Virus record (IMG/VR): IMGVR_UViG_3300020203_000032
Span: 1-42,732 of that record
Direction: 5' to 3' (one strand)
Length of the DNA: 42,732 bases
Source of the DNA: a virus
The position numbers and the translations under genes are program-made. The notes beneath the pieces were generated by a model, which was not told the DNA's origin, made no database searches, and saw only the letters and a list, made by a program, of their open reading frames with translations. Every line of letters begins with the position of its first letter. Positions within the stretch are counted from its first letter, which is position 1. This document shows positions 1 through 5,044 of this stretch, one piece after another.

Positions 1-133
1 CTTTCATGTCATCATTATTTAAATTTAAAACATAATGAATAAGCCTTTCTTCATTATAATCTGCGCCACAATTTAATTGTAAAACAATATTAATAAAATT
101 AATATTGTTTTCTAACCCACTATCATTTATCAT
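1..133 (-). CDS. partial unknown protein running off the left edge
   Basis: An open minus-strand frame runs from an upstream stop near position 210 down to the left edge of the window. The first ATG in it is at 133, which gives at least 44 residues beginning MINDSGLENN and leaving the window at ...NNDDMK. There is no good ribosome binding site in front of that ATG, and the frame is also open for about 20 codons upstream of it, so the true start is unsure. It lies directly downstream of the zinc-ribbon endonuclease gene on the same strand. I see no recognisable domain in the visible part. It may be the N-terminal end of a real gene or only an AT-rich open frame. Confidence 0.35.
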   Translation of the reverse strand, partial: MINDSGLENNINFINIVLQLNCGADYNEERLIHYVLNLNNDDMK

Positions 134-213
134 AGAATTATTTGTTTCATAAATATATTGATTTTTTCTTAAGGTATAAATCTCTTTAATGTTATTTTTG
201 TGTAAATGTATTT

Positions 214-1488
214 TTATTTAATAATATTTAAACTATGTAATTTTCCGGCGCATGTTGGGCAACCTGAATGTTTAGATTTTTTCACAGATCGAAAATGTTG
301 TTGCCATCTGTGGCCAAATTCGCATTCCCAAATCAATTTTTCTTTACAGCAAAATGCAGATAGGCATTTTGTTTTTTTATCTTTTAAAAACTTTTTAAAA
401 GATGGCTTGGCTTTTTTAATAGCAGCTTCAGATCTGCTTTGTCCGCTTTGGATTAGAGCACATTTTGGACACCAAAAACCATTTTTAATTTCACAAAACA
501 TCTTTTCAAATACATGTCCTAAGGAACATTGCCACTTCATTTTATTTATAGTTTGATATTTAGATAAACACTTACCGTTATGTTTATTAATTGTATTTAT
601 TATATCATTGTTAATTTGTTGTTTTTTTAATTTGTGCTTAGCCTCATAGTCATACACCAAAGAATAATCTATTTTTTGATCAAAATCAATACCATCTATA
701 TTTGCACCAAGATTAATTGCTTGTTTTTTTATTAATTCTGGTAATTTTTTTAACGTCGTCATTTTAATTAAATTCGGTATTATAAATAATTTTATTCCTA
801 GTTTTTTACACTGTTTTACTTTAAATTTATCCCTTTCCTGTATTATATTTAACATATTTTGATCATTAAAAACATTGTTTTTATAATGTTGTTCACCCTG
901 GTGTTCAAAAGCTAAACTTAAATCATAACAATATCCATCAAGCTCCAATTTATTACCACTTAACGGGTCTCTGAGCCAATCAGGTTTAAGTGATATAAAA
1001 TCTGCGTTAAATAAAGTTTTAAAATAAACTCTGCAAATACTTTCGCTTAAATTTTTTGGTCTAGGACAGCTTGCGCACCAGGAACCAGCCAAAATTCTAT
1101 AAGCTTTAATGGTAGTTATATGTTTATTTTTACATTGTATTTTTACATCATTATTAGATCCAAAATAATTTATTTGTTCTGTTAATAGCGTTGCTTCAAG
1201 AGCTTCGGTAATTTTTTTAATTTTAAAAAAATTTGTAAAATTTATAGGCCACTGGCTATTTTGTACAAGATTTGTGAAACAATCTAAGTTACCATTATTG
1301 AATTTACAATTTTTACAACCATCAATATCTCCAAGCCTACATTCAAACTTGTGAGAACAAACATTACATTGCCATAAACATTTTGTTTGAACTCCTTCTA
1401 TTTGAATTGGCGCCTCTTTAATACATGTTAAGTTTTGTTGTATTATTTTATCTCTACTATTGATTTGTTTTAAAGTTAACTTGATCAT
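214..1488 (-). CDS. zinc-ribbon PD-(D/E)XK-type (EDxHD/VSR-like) homing endonuclease-like protein
   Basis: A 424-residue protein, probably a free-standing DNA endonuclease of the homing type. The centre (about 179-240) has the pattern ELDGY (182-186) followed by AFEHQGEQHY (193-202) and then a K/R-rich segment ending in LGIKLFIIP. This E/D ... E-x-Q-G-x-Q-H-Y layout is what I know from phage proteins of the EDxHD / VSR-like nuclease group. On both sides are zinc-ribbon modules: cysteines at 38, 41, 44 and 58, 61; 119 with 138 and 141; 321 with 340 and 343; 389 with 410 and 413. Tryptophan and GH signatures (WQC-LGHVF, WEC-FGHRW) precede the last two. The ATG at 1488 has AGG four bases upstream, overlapping the end of the glycosyltransferase gene, so translation is probably coupled. 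The last residues are SLNIIK, close to the C-terminal signature of the small proteins nearby. The family assignment is from motifs only. Confidence 0.75.
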   Translation of the reverse strand: MIKLTLKQINSRDKIIQQNLTCIKEAPIQIEGVQTKCLWQCNVCSHKFECRLGDIDGCKNCKFNNGNLDCFTNLVQNSQWPINFTNFFKIKKITEALEATLLTEQINYFGSNNDVKIQCKNKHITTIKAYRILAGSWCASCPRPKNLSESICRVYFKTLFNADFISLKPDWLRDPLSGNKLELDGYCYDLSLAFEHQGEQHYKNNVFNDQNMLNIIQERDKFKVKQCKKLGIKLFIIPNLIKMTTLKKLPELIKKQAINLGANIDGIDFDQKIDYSLVYDYEAKHKLKKQQINNDIINTINKHNGKCLSKYQTINKMKWQCSLGHVFEKMFCEIKNGFWCPKCALIQSGQSRSEAAIKKAKPSFKKFLKDKKTKCLSAFCCKEKLIWECEFGHRWQQHFRSVKKSKHSGCPTCAGKLHSLNIIK

Positions 1489-1493
1489 TTTAC

Positions 1494-2588
1494 CTAAACA
1501 CCAACTATACTTTTAACAACACTATCCCAAGTATATGTTTTTTTAACAGAATCCATTCCAGGTTTAAATTTTTGTTTTAGTTCGTCGTTTTTATCTACAG
1601 CATACTTCAACTTGCTAACAGCATCATCAATATTTATATCACTATGTATTGCAAAACTGTTGTATATCCAATATTGATCCTTCTTTGGAGCTTTAGTTAA
1701 TTTAACATCTATAAGCAAACTGTTCTGATCGTTGCAAAAATCAAGATGTCCAGAATAATTTGGAACTATATTTACTATTCCAGCGCACATTGCCTCTGCT
1801 GCTGGATAGAAGAAACACTCGCAGTGTGTTGCTGAAAAATGCACATCAACAGCGTTATAAAGATGCGCTATATTTGGAATAAACTCTGTTACAACTTCTA
1901 CTTCGCCATGATTCTTATATTTCTTTTTAAAATCTGAAAGTAGCTTATAAAAATCAACATCAAACTGGTTGTTCTTTTTATTTTTAACAAAAACTTTACA
2001 TACTAAACAAACATCATCTTTATTAGTAAAGGCTCTGCCATATACCTCTAATGCAGCAGGTATGTTTTTTCTTGTGTGAGGCTGCATTATATTTAAAAGT
2101 ATCTTCTTACTCTTTTTAGTTTTTAGGGTCCATTTTTCTTTAGTCTGGAATTTCTCTACATCAACACCATGAGGGATAACTATCAACTTACTCTCTGGCA
2201 CACCCATATCCATGAAGACCTTCTTGCTAAACTGTGATGACGGAAAAATCATATCAACATGAACATGATTTTTCCCAAAGCCTGGAAGCAGCAAGCCCGG
2301 AGATCCTTGAGCTAGCTGATATTCAAAATTCCAGATAGCAAACTTCTTTCCAGAATATTTAAAATACTCTTTCCAGTTACCTGGCTGAGTATAGCTGATC
2401 TGAATGTCATAGTTACCATAAGGTGCCTGTTTTAAATATGGATTTAGGTCTTTAGGAAAATATATATCTTTATCTGTTGGTATAAAATCAACATTATGGC
2501 CTGCTGCAATAAAAGATCTTCCCAAATCAATACCGGTATAACTCCAACTATGAGCTTGTGTTAAAAACTGTTGTATTTTTACTTTCAG
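1494..2588 (-). CDS. GT-B fold glycosyltransferase (GT4-like), probable CTG start
   Basis: A glycosyltransferase likely to move a sugar from a nucleotide-sugar donor to a host or phage glycan or to phage DNA; the acceptor is unknown. The nucleotide-binding half contains IPHGVD (about residues 138-143) and the E-x7-E motif CECFFYPAAEAM (E257, E265), followed by a GHLDF loop, as in GT4 enzymes. The first ATG-like start in this frame is a TTG at 2525, but that would cut off the first beta strand. The frame is open upstream to a stop overlapping the previous gene. From a CTG at 2588 the protein reads LKVKIQQFLTQAHSWSYTG, a typical first Rossmann strand and glycine loop. An AAAGGA box sits five bases before this CTG and overlaps the stop of the preceding gene. 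I therefore choose CTG, giving 364 residues. It ends with TAG and is followed at once by the endonuclease gene. Confidence 0.88.
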   Translation of the reverse strand: MKVKIQQFLTQAHSWSYTGIDLGRSFIAAGHNVDFIPTDKDIYFPKDLNPYLKQAPYGNYDIQISYTQPGNWKEYFKYSGKKFAIWNFEYQLAQGSPGLLLPGFGKNHVHVDMIFPSSQFSKKVFMDMGVPESKLIVIPHGVDVEKFQTKEKWTLKTKKSKKILLNIMQPHTRKNIPAALEVYGRAFTNKDDVCLVCKVFVKNKKNNQFDVDFYKLLSDFKKKYKNHGEVEVVTEFIPNIAHLYNAVDVHFSATHCECFFYPAAEAMCAGIVNIVPNYSGHLDFCNDQNSLLIDVKLTKAPKKDQYWIYNSFAIHSDINIDDAVSKLKYAVDKNDELKQKFKPGMDSVKKTYTWDSVVKSIVGV

Positions 2589-2597
2589 GGTGTTCCT

Positions 2598-2978
2598 TTA
2601 CGTTATAATATTTTTAATCATTCTATATTTTAAAAATTCATCTAATGTCTCAGGAAGATAACTAAAAGAATGATCTTGACCATCCAATGATTTGTTCATA
2701 TCAGTATATATATCTTGGGTTAAATATTTACAAACCAAATCAATACATTCCTCTTCAAGAAATCCCCACTCTGATATATCTTGTAGAGAGTCATAGAACT
2801 CTACGCCTTGACCTGTTAAATTATAATATTCTTCGTATTTAATTTCTTGAAATTTTAATAGTGTATAGCCCTCAAATGTTCTTAAAACATTTGATAACCA
2901 ATCAGAAAAATCATCTATTAATAAGTCACTTAAGAATACAATTTTAGAGCCATTTAATGGCGTAACTTTATAATACAT
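2598..2978 (-). CDS. small protein, left-cluster paralog 1, C-terminal IIxxII signature
   Basis: A 126-residue protein of unknown function. It starts MYYKVTPLNG, which resembles the start of the next protein upstream (MNYYEVTY). In the last third it has TQDIYTDM and then LPETLDEF before the end MIKNIIT. The same succession (x-I-Y-x-E/D, then T-F/L-E/D-E, then the I-I tail) is present in the three genes upstream, so I take these four as a tandem paralog family. No signal peptide, membrane segment or metal motif is seen. It has no clear Shine-Dalgarno sequence; an AT-only stretch precedes the ATG. The gap of 58 bases to the upstream gene is the largest within this cluster. The stop codon overlaps the ribosome binding site of the glycosyltransferase gene. 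Confidence 0.8.
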   Translation of the reverse strand: MYYKVTPLNGSKIVFLSDLLIDDFSDWLSNVLRTFEGYTLLKFQEIKYEEYYNLTGQGVEFYDSLQDISEWGFLEEECIDLVCKYLTQDIYTDMNKSLDGQDHSFSYLPETLDEFLKYRMIKNIIT

Positions 2979-3036
2979 TAATTTATATTTTCTTTATAAT
3001 AATTATTTTACGGTTTATGTAATGTTTATTTTACAT

Positions 3037-3384
3037 TTATTCTATAATATTCTTAATTATAAACTCTTCAAACGTTTTAGGTAAATCATAATGCATAAAA
3101 TTTTGAGGGCAACCTAAAATTTCACGGTATATTTTTTCATTAATATATGGTAAAATTTTTGAAGGTATAGCATTGTATATATCTAAAAACTCTAGTAAAC
3201 TATTGATTATTCTATATTCGGTCTCTTGATGAGAAACTTCTCTAATACAAATCATTTTTAAATCACTTAAACTTAAAAAACAACTCAATAGATTAAATAT
3301 TTCGCTATCATTAAGTGTAGTGTATAGTATATTTTTGTTAGGCCAAAGTTCCTGATCAATATATGTAACTTCATAGTAATTCAT
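3037..3384 (-). CDS. small protein, left-cluster paralog 2, C-terminal IIxxII signature
   Basis: A 115-residue protein without a recognised domain. It begins MNYYEVTYID and ends LPKTFEEFIIKNIIE. Compared with the downstream paralog, the C-terminal region aligns as I-Y-R-E-I-L, then LP-x-T-F-E-E-F, then IIKNII. This is the clearest pair in the family. The ATG overlaps the TGA of the preceding gene (ATGA), so translation is coupled. There is no Shine-Dalgarno box, and TATAAA abuts the start codon. Function is unknown; a small intracellular accessory protein, perhaps for host takeover or counter-defence, is an inference from position only. Confidence 0.8.
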   Translation of the reverse strand: MNYYEVTYIDQELWPNKNILYTTLNDSEIFNLLSCFLSLSDLKMICIREVSHQETEYRIINSLLEFLDIYNAIPSKILPYINEKIYREILGCPQNFMHYDLPKTFEEFIIKNIIE

Positions 3385-3761
3385 TTTATAACATATTCTA
3401 TTAGAGCGTTATTATGAAATGTTTCAAATGTATTTTTAAATTCTTCTGGTTGTAAATATTGCATTTCCAAATAAAGCTCTTTTGATATGTTTTTCTTACA
3501 AAACATATCGCTTGAACTTAAGAGTTGATAAAAACCTTTGGGGGCACAAATATTATTAACATCAAGTATAGAAATGAGTGTTGCTCCATGAAACACTTCA
3601 CGAAACATTTTGGATAAATACGCGTGATCTAGATTTGTTTTGACAAAACTTGAACTTTTTTGTATTAACAAATCTTTTTTTATAAAACTTAAATCCAAGG
3701 TGTTGTGTTTAGAACCTAAAATGTTTGCTTTCCATATAAATTCTTTATATCCAATATTCAT
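3381..3761 (-). CDS. small protein, left-cluster paralog 3, C-terminal IxxVI signature
   Basis: A 126-residue protein of unknown function, starting MNIGYKEFIW and ending NTFETFHNNALIEYVIK. It carries the family pattern SKELYLEM followed by NTFETF and then the tail. It is the one member in which the first isoleucine of the final pair is replaced by valine (YVIK). Three cysteines are scattered and do not form a zinc motif. It overlaps the next gene by four bases (ATGA), and only one base separates it from the stop of the previous gene. A weak AGAG precedes the ATG, inside the end of the upstream gene. Confidence 0.78.
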   Translation of the reverse strand: MNIGYKEFIWKANILGSKHNTLDLSFIKKDLLIQKSSSFVKTNLDHAYLSKMFREVFHGATLISILDVNNICAPKGFYQLLSSSDMFCKKNISKELYLEMQYLQPEEFKNTFETFHNNALIEYVIK

Positions 3762-3762
3762 A

Positions 3763-4182
3763 TTACTCTATAATCTCTCTAATAATAAATTGTTTTTTTG
3801 TTTCTTCAAGAGTGCTGCACAGCAAGGAAAATTCTTTCTTGGAAATAAATTTTTTTTCAAAATATTCTTTCTTTTTAAGATAAAACTCATTATATATTTT
3901 ATTATTAAAAAGTTTTAAAATATCCAATGTTATATTGACGCACGCTAAATAATCTGAAAAACAATTGTAAGTAAAATATAATGATGATACATCATCTGAA
4001 GAATCATTGTAAGGAAAATATGGATCTGAAAGATTTTTGATATTTAAATGCTGAATATCGATTATATCATTGCTAAAAATACTTTCTACAATTAAAATTA
4101 TATTTTTTATATTTTTACTTGCTTTGCAATTATTAATCGTGAAAATTTTTGCATGTTGAGTATGTATTATAATAAATTTCAT
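3763..4182 (-). CDS. small protein, left-cluster paralog 4, C-terminal IIxxII signature
   Basis: A 139-residue protein, starting MKFIIIHTQH and ending KKQFIIREIIE. The C-terminal half shows the family elements NNKIYNEF, then a lysine-rich insertion (about residues 104-118), then STLEET and the tail. The N-terminal half is rich in I, N, D and S and has no match I recognise. It starts five bases after the stop of the small lipoprotein gene, with AAGAG as ribosome binding site overlapping that stop. The four paralog genes therefore follow the lipoprotein in one operon. Confidence 0.78.
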   Translation of the reverse strand: MKFIIIHTQHAKIFTINNCKASKNIKNIILIVESIFSNDIIDIQHLNIKNLSDPYFPYNDSSDDVSSLYFTYNCFSDYLACVNITLDILKLFNNKIYNEFYLKKKEYFEKKFISKKEFSLLCSTLEETKKQFIIREIIE

Positions 4183-4187
4183 AACTC

Positions 4188-4343
4188 TTAAACTATCTTG
4201 TGCCCATATGCTGGAGGGTCAGCTTTTATATCTTTTATATCTTTTATATCTTTTATATTTTGAGTTGAATTTGGCCTTGCCTTAACGCAACTTATACTTA
4301 TTAAGGCTATTAAGATAATATATAAAATATTTCTTTGCAGCAC
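4188..4343 (-). CDS. small lipoprotein-like protein with KDI repeats
   Basis: A 51-residue reading frame from a GTG at 4343. Residues 1-19 are MLQRNILYIILIALISISC, a typical short basic start, hydrophobic core and cysteine, which looks like a lipoprotein signal peptide although the box before the cysteine (SIS) is not ideal. The mature part has three exact repeats of the triplet I-K-D and a proline-containing end ADPPAYGHKIV. If processed it would be a 33-residue outer lipoprotein, a size and build seen in Rz1-like outer spanins; that is an inference, as no inner spanin gene lies next to it. No good Shine-Dalgarno is visible before the GTG. Support comes from its place directly downstream of a strong sigma70-type promoter and from the tight junction with the next gene. 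Confidence 0.5.
   Translation of the reverse strand: MLQRNILYIILIALISISCVKARPNSTQNIKDIKDIKDIKADPPAYGHKIV
4224..4259 (-). repeat. 9-bp tandem repeat, four copies
   Basis: The plus strand reads ttttatatc three times in a row, followed by a fourth copy with one change at its last base. On the minus strand, in the frame of the small lipoprotein-like gene, it encodes the I-K-D repeats, so its length in multiples of three keeps the frame open. Slipped-strand expansion is the likely origin. Confidence 0.85.
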
Positions 4344-4441
4344 ATAAGAATGTTAAATTATTATTATATTATATTTTAATAAAATATGATTTTTAAAACT
4401 ATCCATATCTTAATGAAAATTTAATATACTATTTATCTTCA

Positions 4442-4469
4442 ATAATACTCTGTAACAGGCAAATGTCAA
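4442..4469 (-). promoter_or_regulatory. sigma70-type promoter for the left accessory operon
   Basis: On the minus strand a perfect -35 box TTGACA (4469-4464) is followed after 16 bases by TATTAT (4447-4442). Transcription would begin near 4435 and run into the small lipoprotein and the small paralogs. The -35 box overlaps the TGA stop of the 4466-4930 gene. This is the best housekeeping-type promoter I see in the window and suggests that the left operon can be transcribed by the host polymerase independently of the tail genes. Confidence 0.65.
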
Positions 4470-4930
4470 GCGATAATATCACAAATTTCAAAATTAGATT
4501 GTGTTGTTTTAAGTATTTTTTTCAACACCCTATCAACACTCTTTATTTTTTTAATATCTTCTGGGCTTAAATATTTGCTGTATCGTGAACTGCATAATAA
4601 ATTGAAGAATTCATTTATATTATATTTCAATTCATCTACATTAACACCAACTGTTTCGTGCTTAATAGTTAAACCTGGAATACTTTTCAATACATTAACT
4701 TCATCTAATGACTGTTTCCAACCAGAATTATTTATTCCAATCTGTTTTTCGTATACATCTTCTGGTAAAAACCCCATATAAAAAGGAACACTTACACAAC
4801 GAGCGTTTGCAGTTAAAAATAAACTCTGCATTAGTGACATTTGTTTATCATCAAGATAAATTTCAATATCTTCTGGCTTTAAAGATTTCTTGGTGTCTAG
4901 TTTTATTTTGATTTCTAACTTATGCTCCAT
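4466..4930 (-). CDS. unknown 154-residue protein with the C-terminal signature
   Basis: A 154-residue protein of unknown function. The N-terminal part is a charged beta-like segment (MEHKLEIKIKLDTKKSLKPE), the middle contains aromatic and glycine residues (FYMGFLPEDVY, NNSGW), and the C-terminal part is a lysine-rich helix region. It ends NFEICDIIA, matching the tail of the small paralogs although it shows none of their other family elements. AGGGA precedes the ATG, and the start lies inside the end of the zinc-ribbon gene, so it is translationally coupled to the tail genes upstream. The promoter of the next operon starts inside its stop codon. Confidence 0.8.
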   Translation of the reverse strand: MEHKLEIKIKLDTKKSLKPEDIEIYLDDKQMSLMQSLFLTANARCVSVPFYMGFLPEDVYEKQIGINNSGWKQSLDEVNVLKSIPGLTIKHETVGVNVDELKYNINEFFNLLCSSRYSKYLSPEDIKKIKSVDRVLKKILKTTQSNFEICDIIA

Positions 4931-5037
4931 CTTTCCCTCTGATTTGCTTTGCAGGCCTTACACTTCTGTCCATTTTTTGGAAATAAATTTAATATTTTTT
5001 TTAAACAGCAACCACTACATACTTTGGTTTCTTCCAT
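4915..5037 (-). CDS. 40-residue orphan zinc-ribbon protein
   Basis: A small gene starting at the ATG at 5037 with AGGAT-AGG in front of it, directly after the stop of the 972-residue protein. It encodes 40 residues with cysteines spaced C-x2-C, then C-x2-C (VCSGCC ... KCKACK), surrounded by lysine and arginine, and ends in TAG. The layout resembles the zinc ribbons found in front of phage HNH endonucleases, including those in this window, but without a nuclease domain. It could bind nucleic acid or be a remnant of such a nuclease. It overlaps the start of the next gene by 16 bases. Confidence 0.68.
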   Translation of the reverse strand: MEETKVCSGCCLKKILNLFPKNGQKCKACKANQRERWSIS

Positions 5038-5044
5038 CCTATCC

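Noticed and set aside
206-556. Plus-strand open frame of 116 residues
   Set aside because: It is antisense to the zinc-ribbon repeats of the endonuclease at 214-1488; the minus-strand frame has clear motifs.
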